DNA of 64,000 bases from contig JAMPEF010000001.1 in the NCBI GenBank assembly GCA_023665275.1, positions 166,924 through 230,923 on the forward strand. Reading direction: 5' to 3'. Below, piece by piece: positions 8,501-16,452 of this stretch (position 1 is its first letter; the number at the start of each line of letters is the position of its first letter). The notes beneath the pieces are model-generated. The model was not told where the DNA came from. It worked only from the letters and a program-made list of their open reading frames with translations, and made no database searches. Both the position numbers and the translations under genes were made by a program. This stretch comes from Alistipes senegalensis. GTDB lineage: Bacteria > Bacillota > Clostridia > Oscillospirales > Ruminococcaceae.

Positions 8501-11500
8501 AGTGCTGTACTTGAAAGCGTAACCATTAAATGCCCAAGTTATATGGCAGGTTCAGAGTTTGAGCTTGATAACGGTCGGGAAGCGCATCAACATACAGGTA
8601 TAGTAGACGAAAACGGTATATGTACTATTGATGAAATAGGTCATTCACTTAAAAATTTCCCGACACTTAAATTATCTGACCCTAACGATAACAGAACAAA
8701 TATCGAAGTGACTGATGATTCACTTGAAATTGAGTTGCATAACGTAAGAATCCCAAAGGAAACCAAATATATAGAAATCAATAAGATTAATACGGCAGGC
8801 GTTGAAGTAGTTGGTGCTAAACTCACACTTAAAACTGAAAACGGCGAAGTAATAGGTGAGTGGATATCAAAAGCAGGACAGTCTGGCGTAAAAGAAAAAT
8901 GGCGAATTGAGGACATTGAAGACGGAACTTATATACTTCACGAAGAAGCAGCTCCTAATGGCTATGAAATAGCAGCAGACATTGAATTTAAAGTTGAAGA
9001 CGGTAAAATTGTTTCTGCAAAGGCAGTTGATGAAGAGGGTAATCCCATAACATCAAAGGTAGAGGATGAAGAAGGTAATACCATAACAGTTGATAAAGAC
9101 GGTAAGCCTATAGCAGACAGAGTAAATGGTAAAATTTCTACAGATAAAAAGCTTCTTGAAATGACGGATGAAAGAATCCTGACGATAAAGAAGACAGACG
9201 CTGACGGAAACAAACTTACAGGAGCAATATTCAGACTCACAGCTACTGAATTGAATGATGACACAAAATCTGTTATATTCGACGACAACAGAGTTAAATT
9301 TGATGAAAAATATGTAAAATTCAATAGTGAAGAACCAACAAAAAGAACAGCAATTATATGGACTTCAAAAGATACTTCAGAGGTGGAAATAAGAAACCTC
9401 CCCAACGGTAATTATACACTTGTTGAAACTGTTGCTCCCGACGGATATAAAGTAACAAGAACTATCACATTTAAAATCGACAAAGGCGTTGTTACCGGTG
9501 GTACAGCAGTGAACCCATATCCAGACGAAAATAATGGTAACACTAATTATGAAATAATCGTTAAAGATAGTAATGCAGTTATTGAAATCAGCAAACAGGA
9601 CACCGACGAAAAAGCACTTTCAGGTGCAACCCTTATGCTTACCGGAAAAACTGACGTAACACCTGACGGAAAAGACATAACATTCAACTTGAAAAAAGTT
9701 GAAGTCGGCGAAACCGGAACACTTATCAGCAAGGAAGACACAACATCACTTGAGTGGATTTCCGGCGGTACACCGATAAAAATTACAAACATTCCGGACG
9801 GAACTTATACACTTACAGAAGTAGAATCTCCGGAAGGATATGAAAAGGCTGAAGATATCACATTTAAAGTTGAAAACGGTGTTATAACAGAAATTGACAG
9901 CAAAAAACTTGATAAATCTGTGAATACTGTCACAATGACTGACGAAAAAGAAGAAGACAAAACAATCAGCATAAGCAAGCAGGACGTATGGGGCAAAGAG
10001 GTTGAAGGTGCAAAACTTACTCTTACATCTGACGATGAAGAATTTGAAGCAATCACCTGGACTTCCGGAAAAGAGCCAAAAATAATAAAAAATCTTCCGG
10101 ACGGCACATACACTCTTAAAGAGACAGAAGTTCCGAATGGCTACAAAAAAGCACAGGATATCACATTTGAAATCAAGGACGGAAAACTTGTCGGCGAAGA
10201 AGAACAGGTTGTAATGGTCGACGAAACAGAAATTGAGTTCAGCAAGCAGTCTGTAAACGATACAAAGGAACTTCCGGGAGCTGTAATCGAAATTACAGCA
10301 GTTGACGAAGACGGAAAAGATGTTAAATTTGACGAAAATGTCAAGTCAGACAGCAAGTCTGTTGTGAAAACTGACAACAAAATCACATGGACTTCCGGCG
10401 AAGAAGTGACAAAAATCAATAACCTTCCGGACGGCAAGTACACAATGAAAGAAATCACCGCTCCTGACGGTTACACTCTTAAAGAAGAATCCGTTGAATT
10501 TGAAATCAAGGACGGAAAACTTGTTAATTCCGAGGACAACAAAGTTGTCATGAAGGATGAATCTGCTGTACTTAACATCAGCAAAGTTGATGTCGGCGGC
10601 AAAGAACTTCCGGGTGCAAAACTTACACTTACAGGAAAATCCGACGGAAAAGACATAACATTTGACGTAACAAAAGTTAAAATTGGTGAAAACGGCGAAC
10701 TTATCAGCAAGGAAAATACAACATCACTTGAGTGGGTTTCCGGTAATAAACCAACAGAAATTACAAATATTCCGGATGGCGAGTACACACTTCACGAGGT
10801 TGCTGCACCAGACGGCTATGAAAAGGCTGAAGATATCACATTTAAAGTTGAAAACGGTGTTATAACAGAAATTGACAGCAAAAAACTTGATAAATCTGTG
10901 AATACCGTCGCAATGACCGACAAAGCGAAAACCACAACCACAGCAACTACTGAAGATACAACAACTACAAAATCCACAACAAATACCACAACGATTACTA
11001 CAACAAAAGAAACTTCTACAACTAAGGAAACGACAATAACCACAGAAAGTACTACAGCAACTACTGAAGATACAACAACTACAAAATCCACAACTGTTTC
11101 TACAACAAAAGAAACTTCTACAACTGAGAAAACTACAACAACCACAGAAAGTACCACAGTAACTACTGAATCCACAACAACAGAAACTACTACAACCACA
11201 ACTACAACAGAAACAACTACAACAACGACAGAAACTACTACAACCACAACTACAACAGAAACAACTACAACAACGACAGAAACTACTATAACCACAACAA
11301 CGACAGAAACTACTACAACCACAACTACAACAGAAACAACTACAACAACGACAGAAACTACTACAACTACAACAGAAACAACCACAACAACGACAGAAAC
11401 TACTACAACTGAAACTACAACAACCACAACAACTACAGAATCCACAACAGATACAACAACAGTTACTACTACAACCACAGAAACTACTACAACTGAAACT

Positions 11501-12574
11501 TCTACAACCACAACAGAAACGACAACCACGACAACTACAGAAACTACCACAACTACAACAGAAACGACAACCACAACAACTACAGAAAGCACAACGACAA
11601 CTACAGAAGAAACCACAACGACTACAACAACTACCACAACAGAGACCACAACCACAACTACAACAGAAACGACAACTACAACAACCACAGAAACTTCTAC
11701 AACTACCACAGATGGTACGGTTGCTCCTATTGACGCATCAAGAACTCGTACTTCTACAACAACCACGGAAACCACCACTACAACTACAGAAACTACAACA
11801 ACCACAACTACAACAGAAAGCACAACAACTACAACCACAACTACAACCACAACTACAACCACAACTACAACCACAACTACAACTACAACTACAACAACTA
11901 CAACTACTACAACAACAGAAGAAACAACTACAACAGAAGAAACAACAACAACAGAAGAAACAACTACAACAGAAGAAACAACTACAACAGAAGAAACAAC
12001 TACAACAGAAGAAACAACTACAACAGAAGAAACAACTACAACAGAAACAACTACAACAGAAACAACTACAACAGAAACAACTACAAACGGTGGTGAACTC
12101 GGTTTCGGTAACGGCTCAAGAACAACTACTACAACAGATGGTACTGCATTACCAGGCGATGCCTCAAATACTACAACAACAGAAACTACAACTACAGAAG
12201 ATACAACCACAACTACAACTACAACTACGACAACCACTACTACCACAACTACCATCATTACAGAAATTAATTCTGGTGCTGAAACTTTCACCTCAACAAC
12301 TACTGACATTACAGAAGAAACTACTACAGAAGGTACTACCACAACTACTACAACTGGTGATACAACCACAACAACTACTACAAATACTTCCAGAACAACA
12401 ACAACTACTACCAAAACTACAGCAAGAACAACAACTACTACTAAAAAGACAACAGCCTCTTCTAACAGGTCAGCTCCTCAGACAGGTGTAAAGGATATAA
12501 GTATGGCAATACTTCTTATGGCACTTGCTACAGGTACAGCATTCGTTACACGTAGAAAAGATGACGACAAGTAA
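5522..12574 (+). CDS. Giant sortase-type surface protein with choice-of-anchor-A, SpaA/Cna-B modules and Thr-rich stalk
   Basis: A 2350-residue secreted adhesin-like protein. Visible order: signal peptide (MNKLTKRSLSFITAFMM, cleaved near TFAA); a choice-of-anchor-A-type domain at about residues 60-490 (FLTGDF, GRVAVGGNIDA); eight prealbumin-like SpaA/Cna-B modules between about 500 and 1798, each with a Lys-containing first strand (ISKQD, IKKTD, INKIN), an AGATL-type strand and a final YTLxExxxPxGY, which is the layout that forms Lys-Asn/Asp isopeptide bonds; a Thr-rich stalk at 1801-2315; and the sorting signal APQTG at 2318-2322, with a hydrophobic helix and RRKDDDK tail. Sortase should link it to peptidoglycan, with the stalk carrying the modules beyond the wall. 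AAAGGAG precedes the ATG at 5522; an in-frame start 13 codons earlier has none. No pilin or sortase gene is adjacent. The ligand is unknown. Confidence 0.93.
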   Translation: MNKLTKRSLSFITAFMMSIMSMVTGISPTFAADNLGSQKAVDDVTLLVGSSPTDPNGNPYKVKFNSVTDAIKQYDSDFALGIASQFSVFLTGDFIPHNSDAEGRVAVGGNIDAKGYPYDSYNIGKGHYVNNDMSVALEELLLGNKDFAALIWGAESKPPVLSKTVNQKNTQKIAVQTQAGVEYVKKNFDSSRLDEFYEANLLDIRAEMDKLQTKSDKLAKQKNQFDIKFYDLDNPDLAYTYGKDGAKAKIAYVTYNGDAKKPTDTVYFNLDALSDEDYKQFKESSIIRFENIPKLENPRTISQVDKDKGQIAKDVEWEYSYIVVNDSREGDVTFGYRHQTKDGWGINYYTSIKGYDDDTAFNISQIGSGADNPNPNPWIEYNPKSGELDYKLKKHSGTADPTNAENNEAGVTSLLYNFPNANRVIVCCNVQGTILAPKAHITDAKILKANDQLPENWTMYVNESENPHISGAVIANSFEGNIEFGYRPFTGPKSMLGAVSGYALAVSKVEEVLNKETNKMEKKPLAGATLGLVLSDDETGEVVSDIETTNDKYNFVIVPSSIDTFKAEAKEYVKTYTLKEVSAPAGYTGTDETYSIRIVENVKSVTTLEEGIAPKEVEVSVFRDDKLIRHLVYVDAYENSKQVSRTITIDSPIQGITGDGLAPLKITFKLEIEDGKVTNVIQDFDGKTTTPADITIDKSGIFKVVWSGIDSFYYYDVENMMVTRIPTDNVPEFVNTAKDITLVKYGKDDKNKDITLAGATLEVYTAEGDELVASGTTLDDGVINLGHLPVGRYYIKETGVPDGYLEPVNDKIFFMVNKNYTISRDEDDKLDIEYTLNYAGDTNPETFKDSIGLENGVISVQGVKTTKETAEYFTQSSEWGLEENWYNAENSTNYNIDCTGKQITKIVVNISEMIYDEGGIQFKNGLVPYDAPIDDKTFKLTKTGAIEFTLDNGDLTKNFIFGDEGRMKITTWGAEITSIEYYCDGLKHDVVDESAVLESVTIKCPSYMAGSEFELDNGREAHQHTGIVDENGICTIDEIGHSLKNFPTLKLSDPNDNRTNIEVTDDSLEIELHNVRIPKETKYIEINKINTAGVEVVGAKLTLKTENGEVIGEWISKAGQSGVKEKWRIEDIEDGTYILHEEAAPNGYEIAADIEFKVEDGKIVSAKAVDEEGNPITSKVEDEEGNTITVDKDGKPIADRVNGKISTDKKLLEMTDERILTIKKTDADGNKLTGAIFRLTATELNDDTKSVIFDDNRVKFDEKYVKFNSEEPTKRTAIIWTSKDTSEVEIRNLPNGNYTLVETVAPDGYKVTRTITFKIDKGVVTGGTAVNPYPDENNGNTNYEIIVKDSNAVIEISKQDTDEKALSGATLMLTGKTDVTPDGKDITFNLKKVEVGETGTLISKEDTTSLEWISGGTPIKITNIPDGTYTLTEVESPEGYEKAEDITFKVENGVITEIDSKKLDKSVNTVTMTDEKEEDKTISISKQDVWGKEVEGAKLTLTSDDEEFEAITWTSGKEPKIIKNLPDGTYTLKETEVPNGYKKAQDITFEIKDGKLVGEEEQVVMVDETEIEFSKQSVNDTKELPGAVIEITAVDEDGKDVKFDENVKSDSKSVVKTDNKITWTSGEEVTKINNLPDGKYTMKEITAPDGYTLKEESVEFEIKDGKLVNSEDNKVVMKDESAVLNISKVDVGGKELPGAKLTLTGKSDGKDITFDVTKVKIGENGELISKENTTSLEWVSGNKPTEITNIPDGEYTLHEVAAPDGYEKAEDITFKVENGVITEIDSKKLDKSVNTVAMTDKAKTTTTATTEDTTTTKSTTNTTTITTTKETSTTKETTITTESTTATTEDTTTTKSTTVSTTKETSTTEKTTTTTESTTVTTESTTTETTTTTTTTETTTTTTETTTTTTTTETTTTTTETTITTTTTETTTTTTTTETTTTTTETTTTTTETTTTTTETTTTETTTTTTTTESTTDTTTVTTTTTETTTTETSTTTTETTTTTTTETTTTTTETTTTTTTESTTTTTEETTTTTTTTTTETTTTTTTETTTTTTTETSTTTTDGTVAPIDASRTRTSTTTTETTTTTTETTTTTTTTESTTTTTTTTTTTTTTTTTTTTTTTTTTTTTTTTEETTTTEETTTTEETTTTEETTTTEETTTTEETTTTEETTTTETTTTETTTTETTTNGGELGFGNGSRTTTTTDGTALPGDASNTTTTETTTTEDTTTTTTTTTTTTTTTTTIITEINSGAETFTSTTTDITEETTTEGTTTTTTTGDTTTTTTTNTSRTTTTTTKTTARTTTTTKKTTASSNRSAPQTGVKDISMAILLMALATGTAFVTRRKDDDK
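10922..12466 (+). repeat. Low-complexity Thr-rich coding repeat (ACN-rich)
   Basis: About 1.5 kb of coding sequence made almost entirely of threonine codons with interspersed GAA, giving ETTTT, ETTTTTT and pure Thr runs of about 30. It is interrupted by two short conserved-looking inserts, DGTVAPIDASRTRTS and NGGELGFGNGSRTTTTTDG, the latter echoed by DGTALPGDAS. Such stretches are usually extended, heavily O-glycosylated wall-spanning stalks. All units are multiples of three bases, so slippage would change stalk length without breaking the frame. Confidence 0.9.
11918..12043 (+). repeat. 18-bp tandem repeat encoding EETTTT (about seven units)
   Basis: GAAGAAACAACTACAACA is repeated seven times with at most single-base differences, then continues as three related 15-bp units encoding ETTTT. 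This is the most regular part of the stalk and the most likely site of copy-number variation between strains. Confidence 0.85.
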
Positions 12575-12585
12575 TTAAAAAAAGT

Positions 12586-12614
12586 CCCTCTCACTCCGGT
12601 GAGGGGGATTTTTC
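12586..12614 (+). terminator. Terminator of the giant surface-protein gene
   Basis: A GC-rich stem (CCCTCTCAC/GTGAGGGGG around TCCG) is followed by ATTTTT. It separates the surface-protein gene from the kinase gene. Confidence 0.85.
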
Positions 12615-12637
12615 TGTAAAATTATACATAAAACAGG

Positions 12638-12666
12638 TTGAAATTGAATAAAAAATATGTTATAAT
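12638..12666 (+). promoter_or_regulatory. Promoter of the nucleoside kinase-like gene
   Basis: TTGAAA, 17-bp spacer, TATAAT, 39 bases before the ATG. Confidence 0.8.
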
Positions 12667-12705
12667 TATAGCACCATAATCTGTATACAAGGGGGAAAAT
12701 ATTTC

Positions 12706-13623
12706 ATGAATATTGAAGTAACAAGGATAAACGACGGAATAAGAAAAAATCCGGAAAATTACGTCATAACAGCCAATGAAGACTATATTTACAGACTAAG
12801 AAAAATTGTTGATGATATTATTCTTCACCAGAAAGAACGTCCTGTAATAGTTCTTTCCGGTCCTTCCGGTTCAGGAAAGACTACTACAGCACTTACAATC
12901 GGAAAACTTCTCACGGAGTCCGGACATTGTACGCATACAATCTCAATGGATAATTATTTCTGTTCACTTGACGAGGAAGAAAGACGTCTTTCAGCGCTTG
13001 GGCTTATGGATTTGGAATCTCCTTTACGTGTAGACAAGGAATTACTCAACAGACATATTGAAATGCTTGAAAATGGTATGACTATTGAAATTCCGGAATA
13101 TAATTTTGGTACTTCACGACGTGAACCTACCGGCAGACCTTTTAAACGTGAACACGGTGAACTTGTAATTTTTGAGGGTATACACGCTTTGAATCCCGAT
13201 GTCATAACAGTTCCAGATGAAAAAATCTGTAAAATTTACGTCAGTGTCCGAACACGTGTCACTTGCGGAGATATAATTCTTCACCCGTCTAAAATACGTC
13301 TTATGCGTCGTATGATACGTGACAGTAATTTCCGACAGCGTACATTCCGTGAGACAATGAATATGTTTGAAAGCGTGGAAAAGGGTGAAAATAAATACAT
13401 AATGCCATTTAAATATCGTTCAGACTATGACGTTGATACATTTTTACCGTATGAACTAAGTCTTTATCGTGATACACTTATTTACAGTCTGCACGAAATG
13501 AACGACATTCCGGAACTTGCTGACATAACGGAAGTAATGGAAAATCTTCTACCGGTTGCAGAATCGGCAGTTCCACAGGATTCAATGGTGCGTGAATTTA
13601 TCGGAAACGGTGAATTTAATTAA
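12706..13623 (+). CDS. Uridine kinase-family (nucleoside kinase-like) P-loop protein
   Basis: A 305-residue soluble P-loop kinase. Visible motifs are the Walker A GPSGSGKTT at about residues 50-58, SMDNYF with the acidic residue typical of uridine kinase, the PEYNF substrate region, and LVIFEGIHAL, the Walker B-like strand of the uridine kinase/phosphoribulokinase family. An N-terminal extension of about 40 residues precedes the kinase core, and the lid region is RLMRRMIRDSNFR. In Firmicutes this branch is usually annotated as nucleoside kinase and may not be the main uridine kinase. It has its own promoter and GGGGG ribosome site and converges on gpr, with overlapping stop codons. Confidence 0.85.
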   Translation: MNIEVTRINDGIRKNPENYVITANEDYIYRLRKIVDDIILHQKERPVIVLSGPSGSGKTTTALTIGKLLTESGHCTHTISMDNYFCSLDEEERRLSALGLMDLESPLRVDKELLNRHIEMLENGMTIEIPEYNFGTSRREPTGRPFKREHGELVIFEGIHALNPDVITVPDEKICKIYVSVRTRVTCGDIILHPSKIRLMRRMIRDSNFRQRTFRETMNMFESVEKGENKYIMPFKYRSDYDVDTFLPYELSLYRDTLIYSLHEMNDIPELADITEVMENLLPVAESAVPQDSMVREFIGNGEFN

Positions 13624-14462
13624 AACAGTCCCTTTACGTCTTCAATCGTCAGTGATGGTTGTAATGCGAGATTTATTCCGTATGCTATAAGCTGTGCGGA
13701 ACGTTCAATCAGCCTGTCTATTTCCCGTGAAGTTACCATCATATCGGGGAAGTTTTCCGGTTCACGACCCGTTGCGTTTCTTATAATAGTGTGGGTATCA
13801 ATTACGGTAGGAACTCCTATAGCAATAACGGGAATACCCATAATTTTTTCAGAAAGTTCTTTCCGTGCATTTGCAACGCCGCTACCGGGGGAAATGCCGG
13901 AATCTGTAATCTGTATAGTAGTTCCAAGACGGCTTACGTCTGCACATGCAAGAGCGTCGATGGCGATAATTCCGGATGGTTTTATCTGACGGGATACCGC
14001 CTGAATTATTTCAGCGGATTCAATGCCGGTTTGTCCGAGAACACCTCCGGCGAAAGTACTTACACGTCTTAATGATTTAAGAAAATTATCTGTATCGTTT
14101 TCAAGTTCGTTTTCAAGATGACGTGTAGCTAAAATTTTTGCGGAAACCATAGCACCGAGTGCATCAGGAGTTATATCCCTGTTTCCGAGACCGACAACAA
14201 GTATATCACCGTCCGGAATAAATTTTTTTATTTCGTTGGCAAGTTCATTAATCATGTCTTCATAGTCATCTGAAAAAACAGCTAAGTCATTGCATTCAAG
14301 GGTGACATAACGTCCCTTGCTTTTTCCGAGTGTATCAATATAGCTGTCGTCATCAAGAATAATTTCAGTCACGGAAAAAATTCCCTTATAATTATTTATG
14401 TGTACGTTTTCAGAAGAATTTTCCGGAAATCTTTCAATGGCAAGGTCTGTACGGTTATTCAT
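13620..14462 (-). CDS. gpr: Spore germination protease GPR (peptidase A25)
   Basis: Degrades small acid-soluble spore proteins during germination; it is made as a zymogen in the forespore and self-processed. The 280-residue protein has NNRTDLAIE near the N-terminus (the TDLA-type self-cleavage motif), GLGNRDITPDALG, TGIESAEIIQ, IDALACADVSRLGTTIQI, DSGISPGSGV, IGVPTVIDT and the closing helix with LALQPSLTIEDVKGL, all characteristic. ATG at 14462 follows AAAGGA; the frame continues eight codons upstream but the conserved start is MNNRTD. It is divergent from rpsT, a common Clostridia arrangement. No sigma-G promoter was recognised upstream. It implies that the organism, or a recent ancestor, sporulates. 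Confidence 0.95.
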   Translation of the reverse strand: MNNRTDLAIERFPENSSENVHINNYKGIFSVTEIILDDDSYIDTLGKSKGRYVTLECNDLAVFSDDYEDMINELANEIKKFIPDGDILVVGLGNRDITPDALGAMVSAKILATRHLENELENDTDNFLKSLRRVSTFAGGVLGQTGIESAEIIQAVSRQIKPSGIIAIDALACADVSRLGTTIQITDSGISPGSGVANARKELSEKIMGIPVIAIGVPTVIDTHTIIRNATGREPENFPDMMVTSREIDRLIERSAQLIAYGINLALQPSLTIEDVKGLF

Positions 14463-14537
14463 AAAAAAATCCTTTCTGTTGTGCAAATTGCTATAAATTT
14501 TTTAAAAAAATCTGTAAAATTATTTCAGTTTTGCCTA

Positions 14538-14566
14538 TTGCAAAATCTGAAAAAAAATGCTATAAT
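14538..14566 (+). promoter_or_regulatory. Promoter of rpsT
   Basis: TTGCAA, 17-bp spacer, TATAAT, placing the transcript start about 110 bases before the rpsT ATG. Confidence 0.8.
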
Positions 14567-14573
14567 AATAGAT

Positions 14574-14682
14574 GTCTCAGTATGATGGGTGTGCGTTGCA
14601 CCTGTCGGAGTATGTGATTTTCACGTGCTTATTATCTGTAATATGCGGACATTTATTCAGTCCGTCAAGGAGGTGTAACGAA
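14574..14682 (+). promoter_or_regulatory. Long 5' leader of rpsT, possibly structured
   Basis: About 110 bases of leader separate the promoter from rpsT. Local hairpins can be read at GGTGTGCGTTGCACC and, just before the ribosome site, CGGAC/GTCCG around ATTTATTCA. Ribosomal protein genes often have autogenous leaders, but I do not recognise this one. Confidence 0.35.
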
Positions 14683-14916
14683 ATGCCAAACATTAAATCT
14701 GCTAAGAAGAGAGTTAAGGTAAACGCAACCAAGGCTGCTGCTAACAAAGCAAGAAAGTCAAATCTTAAGACTATCCTCAAGAAAGCTGATGATGCTGAAT
14801 CCATCAAGGTAGCTATCAAGAGAGTTGACCAGGCTTGTGCTAAGGGTCTTATGCATAAGAATAAGGCTGCAAGAAAGAAGTCACAGCTTGCTAAGAAGCT
14901 CAATACTATAGCTTAA
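14683..14916 (+). CDS. rpsT: 30S ribosomal protein S20
   Basis: A 77-residue basic protein (MPNIKSAKKRVKVNATKAAA... KKSQLAKKLNTIA) with the helical, Lys/Ala-rich composition and motif order of bacterial S20, which binds 16S rRNA early in 30S assembly. The frame is open further upstream, but AAGGAGGTG lies eight bases before this ATG and the conserved MPNIKSA starts here. It is monocistronic, with its own promoter and terminator, and lies back to back with gpr, an order conserved in many Clostridia. Confidence 0.98.
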   Translation: MPNIKSAKKRVKVNATKAAANKARKSNLKTILKKADDAESIKVAIKRVDQACAKGLMHKNKAARKKSQLAKKLNTIA

Positions 14917-14937
14917 TCTTTAACAATAAAAAATAAA

Positions 14938-14974
14938 ATCCCTGTTGACAACTCACGGTCAGCAGGGATTTTTT
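14938..14974. terminator. Bidirectional terminator between rpsT and the VanY-type gene
   Basis: The stem ATCCCTGTTGAC/GTCAGCAGGGAT has a short loop, with a T-run on the plus side and a matching A-run on the other side. It therefore serves both convergent genes. Confidence 0.85.
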
Positions 14975-14975
14975 G

Positions 14976-16082
14976 TTATTCAGTTTCGGTGGACGGTTCG
15001 GAAGTAGTTTCCGTATCGTCTGCGGAAATATCTTCAGAAATATTTTCCGTTACCGTTTCGGGTTCGAGTTCTTCATTTTTGTATACAGTAACAATAAATC
15101 CGTTGACATTAGTGCCGGAAACTTCAAACTTCTTTCCGGTAGGAACTGGAATAGTAGTAATTTCAGAATCATAATCTGAAAGAACGAAATAAACTTCATA
15201 TTCGTTGCCGTTATCGTCGGTAAATTCAAGATGATTTTCAGCCTGATAATAATATTGAGTTATCACCATATTTATATATTCTTCAAGACATAAATCATTT
15301 TTTGTCATGTAGTAGGCGTGCGGAATACCGACATACCGGAAGTGCCATGGTTCATATTGTATTTTAGTAATCTGTTCCTTACCCTCAGGGTATCTTATTA
15401 CAAAGCCATATTTATAGCAGTTTTCTGTAAACCATGAATATTCACCCTCACCCTGATAGTCATAATCCGGATATGTTGTGAAATCGAAAGCCAGACCGGT
15501 TTCATGTTCGCTGTAGCCTGCTTTTGCAACACGTGTTGATTCTTCATTTCCTGTTTCAAGTAAATCATCATCATAGAGCTTCTGTTGAAATTCCGCAGAA
15601 CGATAAGCACCGTAAATAAGTATATTTGAAAGTCCTGTAGCGTCATAGAAATCAAAAATCATGCTTGCCATAGGTTCGTAAACCTTGTCGACGACAAGCA
15701 TTTTATCTGTTTCGTCTGGGTCGGCGGCACTGAAAAGCGTACGTCCTTCCTGTGCATTGCGGTCGGTTATGCTTACAAGATTTTCATCACCGCTGAAATA
15801 TTGGTAATTGTCATTTACAAGAATCAAATCCCCGTGAAATTTATCTTTTGTCAGGACGTTATATGTTTCGTAAATAACCTTGTCGGGTTCGGGTTCAGTA
15901 GGTGCTTCCGTGACGGGTTCAGGGTCTGCATAATATTGAGAGTGTCCCACTGGTTGTGAACGTTCAGTTATACCTTTTGCAATATATCCGCCAGCACCTA
16001 TAATTGATACAGTAAGAAGTATTTCAAATAAAGTTTTGGTTCTGTGGATACTTTTTTCTCTGTTAATCTGTTTTTTAGACAT
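14976..16082 (-). CDS. D-alanyl-D-alanine carboxypeptidase-like, VanY/M15B family
   Basis: A 368-residue membrane-anchored peptidase acting outside the membrane on peptidoglycan peptides. A basic N-terminus and one hydrophobic helix at about residues 20-40 are followed by an acidic, Pro/Thr/Glu-rich linker (EPVTEAPTEPEPDK). The M15 domain spans about residues 125-265, with YGAYRSAEFQQKLYDD, the zinc motif SEHETGLAFDF and EPWHFRYVG. A beta-rich tail ends in an acidic Thr/Glu/Ser stretch. ATG at 16082 with GGAG upstream is preferred over a TTG four codons earlier. No vancomycin-resistance genes are nearby, so a cell-wall maturation role is likelier than resistance. Confidence 0.9.
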   Translation of the reverse strand: MSKKQINREKSIHRTKTLFEILLTVSIIGAGGYIAKGITERSQPVGHSQYYADPEPVTEAPTEPEPDKVIYETYNVLTKDKFHGDLILVNDNYQYFSGDENLVSITDRNAQEGRTLFSAADPDETDKMLVVDKVYEPMASMIFDFYDATGLSNILIYGAYRSAEFQQKLYDDDLLETGNEESTRVAKAGYSEHETGLAFDFTTYPDYDYQGEGEYSWFTENCYKYGFVIRYPEGKEQITKIQYEPWHFRYVGIPHAYYMTKNDLCLEEYINMVITQYYYQAENHLEFTDDNGNEYEVYFVLSDYDSEITTIPVPTGKKFEVSGTNVNGFIVTVYKNEELEPETVTENISEDISADDTETTSEPSTETE

Positions 16083-16390
16083 ATCAAACTCCAATCTGCC
16101 ACATACGTACCGTGGCGGTGTACGGCTGAAAACCGGCGTATATTTTTCTTTTGTTCCGGAATCGTTTTTATTATATTATATCACACTTATAAATAAAAAA
16201 ACAGACTTTATTGTATATATTTGTAAAAATGCTGTATTTTACGCTTTTTAATTGCTATAATTTGTAAATTCCTACAAAAAGCGGTTGTGCATAATGTACT
16301 AAAACGTATCATTAAATTTATGACCTGTATAAAAAACCACCAATAAAATATTTTGCTTAAGATATTACTGCATAATTTTGCAAAAAACTA
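16083..16390. other. Intergenic region with a possible structured leader on the minus strand
   Basis: About 300 bases without a gene. The part next to the VanY-type gene can fold on the minus strand (ATACG...CGTAT enclosing GCCAC/GTGGC and CGTAC/GTACG pairs), and a TATAAT-like box lies near 16176. The rest is AT-rich with nothing recognised. I could not match the foldable part to a known riboswitch. Confidence 0.3.
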
Positions 16391-16419
16391 TTGAAATAAA
16401 CTTCACTGAATGTTATAAT
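16391..16419 (+). promoter_or_regulatory. Promoter of the zinc-ribbon repeat protein
   Basis: TTGAAA, 17-bp spacer, TATAAT, 33 bases before the ATG; GGGAGG lies at the ribosome site. Confidence 0.8.
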
Positions 16420-16452
16420 AAAAGATGATATTGTTTTAGGGAGGAATTTTTT

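Noticed and set aside
11918..12043. Regular tandem repeat as a possible CRISPR array
   Set aside because: Units are contiguous, in frame and coding, with no spacers.
10816..12414. 532-codon poly-valine open frame on the minus strand
   Set aside because: It is the antisense of threonine codons (ACN read as NGT/GTN), so openness follows from the repeat; it has no ribosome site and the plus-strand frame has a complete protein architecture.
11712..12491. 259-codon Gln/Leu-rich frame on the plus strand
   Set aside because: A frame-shifted shadow of the Thr-rich tract, with composition explained by the repeat.
14976..16082. VanY-type gene as a vancomycin resistance determinant
   Set aside because: No vanH/A/X, VanZ or two-component genes are nearby; M15B carboxypeptidases are common cell-wall enzymes.
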